Of a DNA stretch of 48,185 bases, positions 8,880 through 17,878 are shown in pieces. The position numbers and the translations under genes are program-made. The notes beneath the pieces were generated by a model that was given only the letters and a program-made list of their open reading frames with translations, searched no databases and was not told the origin of the DNA. Each line of letters opens with the position of its first letter. Within the stretch, counting starts at the first letter, position 1. This DNA is from MAG-120531 sp029242825 (GTDB taxonomy: Bacteria > Bacteroidota > Bacteroidia > Flavobacteriales > Flavobacteriaceae), in NCBI GenBank assembly GCA_029242825.1, contig JAQWTF010000036.1, positions 1 through 48,185 of the forward strand. The letters run 5' to 3'.

Positions 8880-9214
8880 TGGATTTACAAAACCAATTAA
8901 AGAATCTGTTTCCTGATCACGAAGTCTCTGAACAAGCTCTTACAGACTCCTCTAAGAGCACGGACGAAATTCCTATTCAAGAAGCTGCGTTGATTTGCAA
9001 ATACGAAAAACGAAAAGGAAAGCCCACCACCTTAATCGAAGGATTTTTAGGTACCGATACTGAATTTAAAATTTTGGCAAAAAAATTAAAAAAAGAATTA
9101 AGTGTTGGAGGGAGTGTCAAAAACGGCAGCTTAATCATGCAAGGAGATTTCAGAGAAAAAATCATGCAACTACTTGTTAGTATGGGTTTTAAAGTAAAAC
9201 GAGTTGGAGGTTAA
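8879..9214 (+). CDS. SUI1/eIF1-like translation factor (YciH type)
   Basis: A protein of 111 residues with the SUI1 fold at its C-terminus: KRKGKPTTLIEGF, then FKILAKKLKKELSVGGSVK and IMQGDFREKIMQLLVSMGF. Eukaryotic eIF1 checks start-codon choice; bacterial YciH proteins are small relatives whose role is still poorly defined, with start-site fidelity or ribosome quiescence proposed. The start overlaps the stop of the oxygenase gene by one base, giving tight coupling. The N-terminal 30 residues are acidic and probably flexible. Confidence 0.9.
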   Translation: MDLQNQLKNLFPDHEVSEQALTDSSKSTDEIPIQEAALICKYEKRKGKPTTLIEGFLGTDTEFKILAKKLKKELSVGGSVKNGSLIMQGDFREKIMQLLVSMGFKVKRVGG

Positions 9215-9276
9215 TTCGTTTTTTTACTTTTTTTATTAGTAGGAAAAGTATAAATTTATTAGCCAAACCAATTCAT

Positions 9277-10209
9277 ATGAAATCTATACTCCACATTACT
9301 AATGGAGATTCCTTTACTAATTATTTCAAGGAATTGCCCATAAACGGAACTGTCATTACATGGAGAGAAATGCTCTGCGAGGGTAGAACACTTCATACTG
9401 TTGGTACTGAAGATTTCTGGAAAGAGCGCTTTGACTTTCTTCATAAAAATTACAAGATTTCTAAAAAAACCTTTATTGACTATACACTTAAGGAGTATAG
9501 AAATTTATGTAAGCAAAAAAGTCAAGAGCAAATCGTTTTGTGGTTTGAGTCGGACTTATTTTGCCAGATTAATATGTTAGGTGTTTTAAGTTGGTTAAAA
9601 ACACATAGAAAATATGCAGAAGTTTCTGTGGTTTCTAACCCAATAAGTCTATATAGTATTTCTTCTAAAGGATTTTGTGAATTGTCTCCAGATAGCGTGT
9701 TGGAACTTTATGAAAATAGAATAGTTTTAAACCAAGACGATATTGAATTTGCAGATTATGCTTGGCAACTATATTGCAGCAACAACCCTATCAGAATTGC
9801 GCAACTATCTAATTATGAAGATTTTAATTTTCCTTATCTAAAGCAAGCATTTGACCTTCATTTATCTCGTTTCCCTTCATTAAAAAATGGCTTAAATGTT
9901 CCTGAAATAAACCTTCTTAAAACAGCACAAATAAAAGCATTGGACAATGAAAATGAACTTGTTAGCGAAGTATTAAAAAATCAGGGTAATTTTGGTTTTG
10001 GAGACTCACAATATTATAAAATATTACATAGTCTCAAGCCCCTTTTTGCTTCTTTAAAACCAGTGAAACTCAAGAGAAATACGGCTAAAGTTCTTAATAA
10101 TCAGACTAATTATTACAGTAAAATCAAACAAGATGGACTCTATTTAGGCGGTGCTTTAAAGTATGCATATCTTTACGACATAGATCACAATACTTTTTTT
10201 AAATTATAG
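9277..10209 (+). CDS. DUF1835-domain protein
   Basis: A cytoplasmic protein of 310 residues. Residues 1-120 match the DUF1835 pattern: ILHITNGDSF, then LPINGTVITWREMLCEGR, and an aromatic/acidic WFESDLFCQINML segment. The function is unknown. There is no signal peptide or membrane helix. A near-consensus TAAATTTA (9251-9258) precedes the ATG. The phosphorylase gene follows after a single base, so the two proteins are probably made together; a nucleotide- or nucleoside-linked role is a guess from that neighbour only. Confidence 0.75.
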   Translation: MKSILHITNGDSFTNYFKELPINGTVITWREMLCEGRTLHTVGTEDFWKERFDFLHKNYKISKKTFIDYTLKEYRNLCKQKSQEQIVLWFESDLFCQINMLGVLSWLKTHRKYAEVSVVSNPISLYSISSKGFCELSPDSVLELYENRIVLNQDDIEFADYAWQLYCSNNPIRIAQLSNYEDFNFPYLKQAFDLHLSRFPSLKNGLNVPEINLLKTAQIKALDNENELVSEVLKNQGNFGFGDSQYYKILHSLKPLFASLKPVKLKRNTAKVLNNQTNYYSKIKQDGLYLGGALKYAYLYDIDHNTFFKL

Positions 10210-10210
10210 T

Positions 10211-11089
10211 ATGCCCTTAGCCTCTTCTGAATTAATATTAAATGCAGATCAAAGTATCTATCATTTGCATTTAAAACCTAATGAAATATCTCATAATGTG
10301 ATTACTGTTGGAGACCCTGATCGGGTAGCTGAAGTTTCTGCTCTTTTCGATTCTATTGAAGTAAAAAAGCAAAAGAGAGAATTTGTTACACACACAGGGA
10401 TTTATAAGAATACACGAATTAGTGTTATATCTACTGGTATTGGAACGGATAATATTGACATTGTCCTCAATGAATTAGATGCCTTGGTAAATATTGATTT
10501 TTCCAATAGGGTATTAAAAGAATCATTAACTTCTTTAAATATTTTTAGAATAGGAACTTCTGGTGCCATTCAAGAGCATATTCCGGTAGACAGCATTTTA
10601 ATCTCTGAAAAAGCCATAGGTTTAGATGCTTTACTCCATTTTTATGAGACAAAACATCTTTTAGATGTGCCTTTTTCTGAAGCATTTAAAAAACATATGA
10701 ACTGGAGTGGAAATAAGTCTAGTCCTTATGTAGTTCAGGCTTCTTTGGACTTACTTAATCTCTATGATGAATTGGATGTCTTAAAAGGGATTACCTTAAC
10801 TAATGTAGGATTTTATGGGCCTCAAGGAAGAATACTAAGACTTCCACTTGCTAATGAAAAGATGAAAGCCAATCTTGAGTCATTTAGATTTAATGACCAA
10901 TTGATTACTAATTTAGAAATGGAAACCTCGGGTATTTATGGATTAGCTGCACTACTTGGACATAAAGCTGTTTCGGTCAATTGTATTTTGGCTAATAGAG
11001 CTTCAGGCACTTTTTCTTTAGAGCCAGATAAAGTAGTTAAAAAAGCCATTAAAATGACCTTAGACCTGATTGTTAAAAACAATCTTTAA
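10211..11089 (+). CDS. Nucleoside phosphorylase (uridine/purine phosphorylase family)
   Basis: A PNP/UDP-family phosphorylase of 292 residues, which would cleave a nucleoside with phosphate to give a base and ribose-1-phosphate. VITVGDPDRV (31-40) is the phosphate-binding Gly-Asp-Pro-x-Arg motif, IGTSGAIQ is the central loop, and NLEMETSGIYG is the ribose-binding Met-Glu motif. It is longer than E. coli Udp, as is common in this phylum. The base specificity (uridine or other) is not certain. The gene begins one base after the DUF1835 gene, and its 3' end overlaps that of ung by four bases tail to tail. Confidence 0.85.
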   Translation: MPLASSELILNADQSIYHLHLKPNEISHNVITVGDPDRVAEVSALFDSIEVKKQKREFVTHTGIYKNTRISVISTGIGTDNIDIVLNELDALVNIDFSNRVLKESLTSLNIFRIGTSGAIQEHIPVDSILISEKAIGLDALLHFYETKHLLDVPFSEAFKKHMNWSGNKSSPYVVQASLDLLNLYDELDVLKGITLTNVGFYGPQGRILRLPLANEKMKANLESFRFNDQLITNLEMETSGIYGLAALLGHKAVSVNCILANRASGTFSLEPDKVVKKAIKMTLDLIVKNNL

Positions 11090-11754
11090 AGCACCCAATG
11101 TATAGGTTTTTGTCCCCATTGTTTTAATATTTCATTTATCTGAGAAAAATGTTTATTGCCAAACCAATAGCCGCGGTTCGCACTTAATGGAGATGGGTGT
11201 CCTGTCTTTAAAATCCTATGATGGTCTCCCGTAATATAGCGTTCATATTTTTGAGCAAAATTCCCCCATAAAACAAATACAATGGGTTTATTTTTCGCGT
11301 TGAGTCCTTGAACAACAGATTTAGTGAAACTATCCCATAGCTTTAAATGACTAGCAGCCTCCCCTGCCCTAACACTTAATGCTGCATTGAGTAATAACAC
11401 CCCTTGATTGGCCCATGATGTAAGGTCGCCTGATATTGGATAATCGCAGTCCAAATCATTAGAAAGTTCTATAAAAATATTTCTCAATGAAGGGGGGTGT
11501 GGCACCCCTAGCGGTACTGAAAATGATAAGCCGTGTGCTTGATGGGCTCCATGATAAGGGTCTTGTCCAATAATGACCACTTTAAGCCCTTCAAAAGAAC
11601 ATTGATAAAAAGCATTTAAAATATTCTCTTTAGCGGGGTAACAAACCGTATCCCTATAAAGCATACTAACTTCATGAGATAGCTTTTGGAATTTTTCATG
11701 AGAATATATTTCATGAAGGAAATCCCTCCATTCACTTGGACAATCTAGAAACAT
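11086..11754 (-). CDS. ung: Uracil-DNA glycosylase, family 1
   Basis: Removes uracil from DNA and starts base-excision repair. The water-activating loop is GQDPYHG with D65, the NAALSVRAGEAASH segment carries the uracil-binding Asn, and the minor-groove loop GHPSPLSANRG holds catalytic H186. The 222-residue length is normal and the N-terminus is intact. It is divergent from mutS2, and its probable promoter (TTG at 11802-11804, spacer of 20, TATTTTTA at 11774-11781, reverse strand) lies over the mutS2 promoter. Confidence 0.95.
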   Translation of the reverse strand: MFLDCPSEWRDFLHEIYSHEKFQKLSHEVSMLYRDTVCYPAKENILNAFYQCSFEGLKVVIIGQDPYHGAHQAHGLSFSVPLGVPHPPSLRNIFIELSNDLDCDYPISGDLTSWANQGVLLLNAALSVRAGEAASHLKLWDSFTKSVVQGLNAKNKPIVFVLWGNFAQKYERYITGDHHRILKTGHPSPLSANRGYWFGNKHFSQINEILKQWGQKPIHWVL

Positions 11755-11804
11755 TTATTTGTACTTTTGTGATTAAAAATAAAGGGTTTATTCAATTAAA
11801 CCAA
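11736..11804. promoter_or_regulatory. Overlapping divergent promoters of ung and mutS2
   Basis: On the + strand TACTTTTG (11762-11769) matches TAnnTTTG, with a TTG at 11736-11738 (spacer of 23, rather long). On the - strand TATTTTTA (11781 to 11774) has a TTG at 11804-11802 (spacer of 20). The two -7 boxes are four bases apart, so polymerase could probably occupy only one at a time. Confidence 0.45.
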
Positions 11805-11829
11805 CTAATTGCTGCTAATATATGTCACT

Positions 11830-13989
11830 TTGAATATCTCTCAAAAAACACTTCAAGATTTAGAATTTAATACTGTATTAACCCACATTTCTCATAGGTG
11901 TAATACTACTTTAGGAAAAGAATTAGCCCTAGAAATAACGCCGAAATTAGAACTAGAGATCGTTGAGAAATTGCTTGGTGAAACTAACGAGTATTTGGCG
12001 TCTTTTACCAGTGACAACAGAATACCCAACCATGGGTTTGAGCATATTAATGAAGAACTTAAACTGCTCAAGATAGACAACACAACACTTGAACTCAATG
12101 GTTTCAAGAAGATAGTAGTTATTTGCGAATCCATCAATGCACACAAGAAGTTTTTTGAAAAGTTTAAGGACTATTATCCCATACTACATGGGAACAGTTT
12201 ATCGCTAAGCTATCAGAAAGAAATTCCAGAACGCACCAATCAAATATTTGACAAATTTGGAGAAATAAGAGACGGTGCTTCCGACAACTTAATGTCTATA
12301 AGAAGACAAATGGTGGGCTTAAAATCTAAAATAAATCAGAGTTTTGGTGCGGCACTCCAGAGGTACCAGGCTGCTGAATTTTTAGATGAGATTAGAGAAT
12401 CTATAGTAGACAACAGAAGGGTTTTGGCTGTAAAAGCCATGTATAGAAAAAAAATTAAAGGCGCTGTTTTGGGTGCTTCAAAAACTGGTAGTATTGTTTA
12501 TGTGGTTCCTGAAGCCAGTTTGGCCTACAGTACACAATTAAGTAACTTAATTTTTGAAGAGCAGGAAGAAATATTTAAGATTTTAAACAGACTTACAAAT
12601 GACATAAAGCCCTACAGAGCAGATCTAGCCACTTGTCAAGATTATCTCAGAGATATTGACATAGTAGCTGCAAAAGCTAAATATGCCTTAGAAATGAATG
12701 GTGTATTACCCAAAATTAATTCAAAAAGAGAAATGCATTTACGTGACGCATTTCATCCTTTATTGTTTTTAGCAAACAAAAATAGTGGAGATACTACCTA
12801 TCCACAAACCATTAAATTAGAGCAAGAAAACAGAATTATTGTCATATCAGGTCCAAATGCTGGAGGAAAAAGTATTACGCTTAAAACAATTGGACTACTT
12901 CAATTAATGCTTCAAAGCGGTATGTTAATCCCTGTTCATGAAAGAAGTGAGGTTATTCTTTTTGAAAAAATATTGACAGATATTGGCGACAACCAATCCA
13001 TTGAAAATCATTTAAGTACCTATAGTTACCGATTAAAAAACATGAATTCATTTTTAAAAAAATGTCATGATAAAACATTGTTTTTAATAGATGAATTTGG
13101 TACTGGAACTGATCCTGAATTAGGTGGTGCCCTAGCGGAAACATTTTTGGAAGTTTTTTACGAACGGGAGGCTTTTGGAGTGATTACTACGCATTATGCC
13201 AACTTAAAAATGTTGGCCAATGATTTACCCTATATGTCTAATGCCAATATGCTGTTTGACGCCAAGTCCTTGGCACCGACCTTTCAACTTATTCTAGGAC
13301 AGGCAGGAGCGTCTTTTACTTTTGAAGTAGCTCAAAAAAATGGCATACCGTATAGCTTAATTAATAAAGCAAAAAAGAAAATTGAAAGGGGAAAGGTTAG
13401 ATTTGACGCTACCATTGCAAAATTGCAAAAAGAGCGATCACAGATGGCAGCAACAGGATCAAAACTGAAAGAGGTAGAATCTAAAACTAGAGATGAAGCT
13501 TCTAGACTAGAAGTTTTGAATGAAAAAATACAAACCAAGCTTGTTAAGTATCAAGAATTGTACGATCAAGATAAACGCATGATTCAACTGGGCAACAAAG
13601 TCAATGACTTAGCGGAACAATATTTTATTCACCACAAAAAACGACAGTTAGTTTCTGAATTAATTAAAGTGGTGGAAATTGAAAATAGTAAGAGAAAGAA
13701 AAAAACAGCTCAAGTACTTAAGAAAGAAAAAGTAGCGAAAAAAGCTGTGGTGGAAGAAGTCGCTAAAAAAGTGGCTGTAATCAGAGAAAAGAAAAAGAAA
13801 GAAAAGAAAATGCCCACCCCACCTCCTGCCCCAAAAATCAAACTTGAAGTTGGTTATAAAGTACGTCTAAAAGATGGAAAAGCTGTTGGAAGTATAGACG
13901 CCATAGAGAAAAACAAAGCCATTGTTAACTATGGAATGTTTACTACAAATGTAAGTTTAGACCAACTAGAATTTGTTAGTAAATCTTAA
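11830..13989 (+). CDS. mutS2: MutS2-family ATPase without a Smr domain
   Basis: MutS2 proteins are MutS-related DNA- or ribosome-binding ATPases involved in recombination control or rescue of collided ribosomes. Walker A is GPNAGGKS (about residue 343), followed by LFLIDEFGTGTDP (about 416-428). A long coiled coil and lysine-rich stretch (about 510-670) precede a C-terminal KOW-like segment. The C-terminal Smr nuclease domain of Firmicute MutS2 is absent, as appears common in this phylum. I place the start at TTG 11830 (MNISQKTLQDLEF), the usual N-terminus; a further in-frame TTG lies at 11809. About 719 residues. Confidence 0.9.
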   Translation: MNISQKTLQDLEFNTVLTHISHRCNTTLGKELALEITPKLELEIVEKLLGETNEYLASFTSDNRIPNHGFEHINEELKLLKIDNTTLELNGFKKIVVICESINAHKKFFEKFKDYYPILHGNSLSLSYQKEIPERTNQIFDKFGEIRDGASDNLMSIRRQMVGLKSKINQSFGAALQRYQAAEFLDEIRESIVDNRRVLAVKAMYRKKIKGAVLGASKTGSIVYVVPEASLAYSTQLSNLIFEEQEEIFKILNRLTNDIKPYRADLATCQDYLRDIDIVAAKAKYALEMNGVLPKINSKREMHLRDAFHPLLFLANKNSGDTTYPQTIKLEQENRIIVISGPNAGGKSITLKTIGLLQLMLQSGMLIPVHERSEVILFEKILTDIGDNQSIENHLSTYSYRLKNMNSFLKKCHDKTLFLIDEFGTGTDPELGGALAETFLEVFYEREAFGVITTHYANLKMLANDLPYMSNANMLFDAKSLAPTFQLILGQAGASFTFEVAQKNGIPYSLINKAKKKIERGKVRFDATIAKLQKERSQMAATGSKLKEVESKTRDEASRLEVLNEKIQTKLVKYQELYDQDKRMIQLGNKVNDLAEQYFIHHKKRQLVSELIKVVEIENSKRKKKTAQVLKKEKVAKKAVVEEVAKKVAVIREKKKKEKKMPTPPPAPKIKLEVGYKVRLKDGKAVGSIDAIEKNKAIVNYGMFTTNVSLDQLEFVSKS

Positions 13990-14004
13990 TTTAAGTTGTG
14001 CTCA

Positions 14005-14469
14005 ATGGCAGAAAAGCAACCTTTCATACCACAAAAGATGCCCAATAAAAAATGGGTATTATTTGACGGAGACTGTGGATTGTGTCATTGGGCGGTTCGT
14101 TTTATTGCACCAAAAGATCTCAATAAAAATTTCTGCTTTGTACCGCTAAATTCCCCTTTTGGTATTCAATTACTCAGAGAAAGAGGCTTGTATTTGGAAG
14201 AAAAAACAAATGGTACCCTTCCTTTAGACTCTGTTATTCTAATTGATCCTAATAAAGCGTATTATATAAAATCAGAAGCTATAATTCAAATATTAAAGCT
14301 ACTACCATACTGGTATTTGATAGGTGTACTAATACAATGTGTACCCTCTAAAATAAGTGATTTCTGCTATGACTATACCGCTAAAAACAGGACCAAATGG
14401 TTTGGCAGTAAACAAAGCTGTAATCTCAGTGATTTTACTGAAAATACTTGCTTTAAAACAAATGCTTAA
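14005..14469 (+). CDS. DCC-family (DUF393) thiol-disulfide oxidoreductase-like protein
   Basis: A protein of about 154 residues named for its N-terminal motif: here VLFDGDCGLCHWAVRFI, with the two Cys of CGLC in a thioredoxin-like context. The C-terminal half has a hydrophobic helix (LLPYWYLIGVLIQCVPSKIS) typical of the family. The reaction is not established. The ATG at 14005 is preferred over an in-frame TTG at 13996 because the extension adds only three residues. It begins 15 bases after the mutS2 stop and may be co-transcribed with it. Confidence 0.85.
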   Translation: MAEKQPFIPQKMPNKKWVLFDGDCGLCHWAVRFIAPKDLNKNFCFVPLNSPFGIQLLRERGLYLEEKTNGTLPLDSVILIDPNKAYYIKSEAIIQILKLLPYWYLIGVLIQCVPSKISDFCYDYTAKNRTKWFGSKQSCNLSDFTENTCFKTNA

Positions 14470-14493
14470 GAAGTCCTATATAACTTAATGGGT

Positions 14494-15798
14494 TTAAGCA
14501 GGAAGGTTGTCGTCCCAATTCTTTTCTAAAGGCTCATCCTTTAATTTACCAATAGATTTAGCCACTAACATAGATACGGCTGCATCTCCTGTGACATTCA
14601 CAACAGTTCTACACATATCTAAAGGCCTGTCTACCGCAAAAATCAAAGCCAATCCTGCCTCTGGAATACCCGCTTGAGCTAACACAATTACCAACATAAC
14701 CATTCCAGCACCTGGAACAGCAGCGCTACCTATAGAAGCTAAAGTGGCTGTAACAATAATGCCTAATTGGGTGTAAAAATCTAAATCCATACCAAAGGCT
14801 TGAGCGATAAATACCGCTGCTACTGCTTGGTATAAACTCGATCCATCCATATTAACTGTTGCTCCAATCGGAAGTACAAAACTAGTCACTTCCTCCTCCA
14901 CACCAAGGTGCTCCTCTACCCTTTCCATGGTTACAGGAAGTGTAGCTGCACTTGAAGAGGTTGAAAAAGCTAGTAATTGCGCAGGTGAAATACCTTTAAC
15001 AAAGAAGGATGGTGAACGTTTAGTGAATATATAGACCACTAAAATATAAAACCCAATCATAATTGCTAATCCTAGAAGTACACATAAAGCATACCAGCCA
15101 AGGGCTTTAAATAAGTCTGCACTTGGCGCTTCAACAACCAATGCAGCCAATAAAGCAAATACACCGTAGGGAGCAGCAAGCATAATTAAATCAATCAATT
15201 TTAGTATGACTTCATTAAACCCATCAAAGAAATCTTTCACCGGCTTAGCTTGTTTTTCTGGAATTAGGATGAGGCCTATTCCAAAGAATATGGCGAAAAA
15301 TATCACTTGCAACATATTGCCATTGTCACTAGCGGCTTTAAAAATATTCGAAGGCACTAGGTCTACTAAAGCTTGTAAAGGCCCAGATTCTTGTTGTTTT
15401 GCAGCAGCCATGATTTTTTCATTAGCGTCTCCAGAATAATTTTCAACCAATTCTAATCGAGTGGCTTCAGAAATAGAATTACCTGGTTTAATAATATTGA
15501 CTATTCCAAGTCCAATAGTTACCGCAATAACAGTTGTTAGAATATATATACCAATGGTTCTTCCGCCCATTTTAGAGAGCTTAGAAATATCCTTAAGGTC
15601 TGAAATTCCTTTTATCAAAGAAGCTAGTATAAGAGGAACAGCAATGAGCTTTAGAGAATTAATGAAGATTGTTCCAAAAGGCTTTATAAAGTCAGATACA
15701 AAGTCTGGACCCCAGTTAAAATTAACCATTATAAAGGCAAATAATACCCCTAAGAACATTCCAATAAGTATTTTCCAATGCAATTCTAGTTTGCGCAT
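14494..15798 (-). CDS. Dicarboxylate/amino acid:cation symporter (GltP/DctA type)
   Basis: An inner-membrane symporter of 434 residues that takes up glutamate, aspartate or C4-dicarboxylates with protons or sodium. Family hallmarks are the serine-rich hairpin STSSSAATLPVT (about 280), NMDGSSLYQAVAAVFIAQ (about 315), ASIGSAAVPGAG and DRPLDMCRTVVNVTGDA in the last helices, which bind substrate and cation. It starts two bases after the aroC stop, so it is transcribed with aroC. Amino acid versus dicarboxylate preference cannot be settled by eye. Confidence 0.93.
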   Translation of the reverse strand: MRKLELHWKILIGMFLGVLFAFIMVNFNWGPDFVSDFIKPFGTIFINSLKLIAVPLILASLIKGISDLKDISKLSKMGGRTIGIYILTTVIAVTIGLGIVNIIKPGNSISEATRLELVENYSGDANEKIMAAAKQQESGPLQALVDLVPSNIFKAASDNGNMLQVIFFAIFFGIGLILIPEKQAKPVKDFFDGFNEVILKLIDLIMLAAPYGVFALLAALVVEAPSADLFKALGWYALCVLLGLAIMIGFYILVVYIFTKRSPSFFVKGISPAQLLAFSTSSSAATLPVTMERVEEHLGVEEEVTSFVLPIGATVNMDGSSLYQAVAAVFIAQAFGMDLDFYTQLGIIVTATLASIGSAAVPGAGMVMLVIVLAQAGIPEAGLALIFAVDRPLDMCRTVVNVTGDAAVSMLVAKSIGKLKDEPLEKNWDDNLPA

Positions 15799-15800
15799 AT

Positions 15801-16865
15801 CTATTTAGATTGAGTTTTATTAAAAAGGAGAGCATCTGCTAATACCATGGCAGCCATAGCTTCTACAATTGGCACCGCTCGAGGTACTACACAGGGATCG
15901 TGTCGTCCTTTTCCTTGGGTTTTTACCGCATTTCCCGCTTTATCTATAGTATCATAAGATTGTAGTACCGTAGCAACAGGCTTAAAAGCAACTCTGAAAT
16001 AAATATCCATTCCATTGCTTATCCCTCCTTGAATACCTCCACTAAAATTTGTTTGTGTACTGCCGTCTGTATTAAATGCATCGTTGTGCTCACTTCCTTT
16101 CATGGTTACCCCATGAAAACCACTACCAAACTCAAAACCTTTAACAGCATTTATAGACAGCATTGCTTTTCCTAGTTGGGCGTGCAATTTATCAAAAACA
16201 GGTTCTCCTAAGCCTACAGGTACATTTTTAATCACACAATCAATAACCCCCCCTATAGTGTCTCCTTGTTTTTTTATCTCTTTAATGTGCTGCTCCATTC
16301 TAGCAGCTACTTCATTATCTGGGCACCTCACATCGTTTATTTCTGCTAAAGACAGGTCCAATTGATCATAAGTCTTATCTAATGTAATTTTACCCACTTG
16401 GGAAACATAAGCCTGAAAAGACATTGGTGCTAAAAATTGCTTTGCTATAGCACCAGCAACAACTCTCGCTGCTGTTTCTCTAGCGCTACTTCTTCCTCCG
16501 CCTCTATAGTCTCTAAAGCCGTATTTCTGGTCGTATACATAATCTGCATGAGAAGGTCTGTAAGAATCCTTTATATGGGAGTAGTCTGCAGATTTCTGGT
16601 TGGTGTTAAAAATAGCAAAACCAATAGGTGTTCCTGTAGTTCTTCCCTCAAATACACCAGACAGTATCTTCACTTCATCCGGTTCTTTTCGTTGGGTAAC
16701 AATAGCAGATTGCCCTGGTTTTCTTCTGTCTAAATCTCTTTGTATGGCTTTCATATCTAAAACCACTCCTGAAGGACAACCATCAATAACACCGCCAATG
16801 GCTTCTCCATGAGATTCACCATAACTACTGAGTTTAAAAAGGGTACCGAAACTATTACCTGCCAT
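15801..16865 (-). CDS. aroC: Chorismate synthase
   Basis: Makes chorismate from 5-enolpyruvylshikimate-3-phosphate using reduced FMN, the last step of the shikimate pathway. Motifs: GNSFGTLFKLSSYGESHGEA at the N-terminus, the SSARETAARVVAGA segment, GISNGMDIYFRVAFKP and GRHDPCVVPRAVPIVEAMAA. I set the start at the ATG of 16863-16865 (MAGNSFGTLF, 354 residues, usual length). The reading frame extends 22 codons upstream, but that extension contains a consensus promoter and so is not translated. The symporter gene follows immediately. Confidence 0.95.
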   Translation of the reverse strand: MAGNSFGTLFKLSSYGESHGEAIGGVIDGCPSGVVLDMKAIQRDLDRRKPGQSAIVTQRKEPDEVKILSGVFEGRTTGTPIGFAIFNTNQKSADYSHIKDSYRPSHADYVYDQKYGFRDYRGGGRSSARETAARVVAGAIAKQFLAPMSFQAYVSQVGKITLDKTYDQLDLSLAEINDVRCPDNEVAARMEQHIKEIKKQGDTIGGVIDCVIKNVPVGLGEPVFDKLHAQLGKAMLSINAVKGFEFGSGFHGVTMKGSEHNDAFNTDGSTQTNFSGGIQGGISNGMDIYFRVAFKPVATVLQSYDTIDKAGNAVKTQGKGRHDPCVVPRAVPIVEAMAAMVLADALLFNKTQSK

Positions 16866-16879
16866 AATAAAAATAAAAT

Positions 16880-16910
16880 CAAATATACTTTTTAATGGGT
16901 CCCTATCAAA
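16880..16910 (-). promoter_or_regulatory. Consensus promoter of the aroC operon
   Basis: The reverse strand reads TTTG (16910-16907), a 19-base spacer, then TATATTTG (16887-16880): a full match to the Bacteroidota housekeeping promoter. The aroC ATG lies 14 bases downstream. It also settles the aroC start. Confidence 0.8.
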
Positions 16911-17047
16911 ATTTAGTGTTTTATAATTCACAATTAACCTATGGAAAACATTGAGGCAATTAATTTAACCAACTGTTTATGAGAACTTAACTTATCGTTT
17001 AAACCTCAAAGCCAGAAAAAATAGAAATTTGAATAAATTATATTGTT

Positions 17048-17878
17048 TTGAAAAAAAGACCCTTAGATATTGCCGTTATTTCAGATGTTCATCTAGGCAC
17101 TTATGGGTGTCATGCAGACGAGCTTTTAACTTATCTCAATAGTATTGCACCAAAAAAATTAATTCTAAATGGTGACATTGTAGATATTTGGCAGTTTAGC
17201 AAGCGCTACTTTCCCAAATCACATTTAAAAATCATAAAAAAAATTATCAATATGGCCTCAAAGGGAACTGAAGTCATATATATCACAGGAAATCACGACG
17301 AGCTGTTGCGAAGATTTTCAGATACAAAAATGGGAAACTTCAGTATTGTAGACAAGCTAATACTGGATCTAAATGGGCAAAAAGCATGGTTTTTTCACGG
17401 AGATGTTTTTGACCTCTCCATTCAAAATGCCAAATGGCTCGCACGATTGGGTGGCTATGGATATGATTCTCTGATTCTGATGAATCGCTGGGTAAATTGG
17501 TGCTTAGATAAAATGGGCAAGGAAAAATACTCCCTTTCAAGTAAAATTAAACAGTCTGTAAAATCTGCAGTTAAATACGTCCAAGACTTTGAAGAAACTG
17601 CAGCCAGTTTAGCCATTGAAAACGGCTATGACTATGTAGTATGTGGCCACATTCACCAAACAAAAAAAGAGATTATAGAAACCCCTAAAGGGCGCACCAC
17701 TTATCTAAATTCAGGAGACTGGGTAGAGAGCTTAACCGCATTAGAATTTCATTTTAACAGGTGGAAAGTCTACCACTATCAAAACGATAAACTGGTGCCA
17801 TTTTTCTCTAGCGAACCAGAAGATGACATAGATATTATTCCTCTATTTCCAGATTATTTAAAGAAGGGATTCCTTTAA
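17048..17878 (+). CDS. UDP-2,3-diacylglucosamine diphosphatase-like metallophosphoesterase (LpxH-like)
   Basis: A calcineurin-like phosphoesterase of 276 residues. Metal ligands appear in order: D13 and H15 (DVHLG), D43 (NGDIVD), N82-H83 (GNHDE), the HGD segment and the final GHIH. In flavobacteria this protein is usually called LpxH-like, which would make lipid X from UDP-diacylglucosamine in lipid A synthesis, though E. coli LpxH is shorter. The start is TTG: no in-frame ATG lies upstream of the motif. Its last 21 bases overlap the last 21 of the convergent flavin/iron-sulphur gene. Confidence 0.85.
   Translation: MKKRPLDIAVISDVHLGTYGCHADELLTYLNSIAPKKLILNGDIVDIWQFSKRYFPKSHLKIIKKIINMASKGTEVIYITGNHDELLRRFSDTKMGNFSIVDKLILDLNGQKAWFFHGDVFDLSIQNAKWLARLGGYGYDSLILMNRWVNWCLDKMGKEKYSLSSKIKQSVKSAVKYVQDFEETAASLAIENGYDYVVCGHIHQTKKEIIETPKGRTTYLNSGDWVESLTALEFHFNRWKVYHYQNDKLVPFFSSEPEDDIDIIPLFPDYLKKGFL

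Noticed and set aside
14463..14500. Inverted repeat TGCTTAA...TTAAGCA at the ends of the DCC and symporter genes
   Set aside because: Both arms are simply the last Ala codon plus stop (GCT TAA) of the two convergent genes, with a 24-base gap and no T run, so a terminator is not supported.
15461..15808. 115-codon + strand frame opposite the symporter and aroC ends
   Set aside because: Its composition mirrors the hydrophobic symporter codons on the other strand and no start signal is seen.
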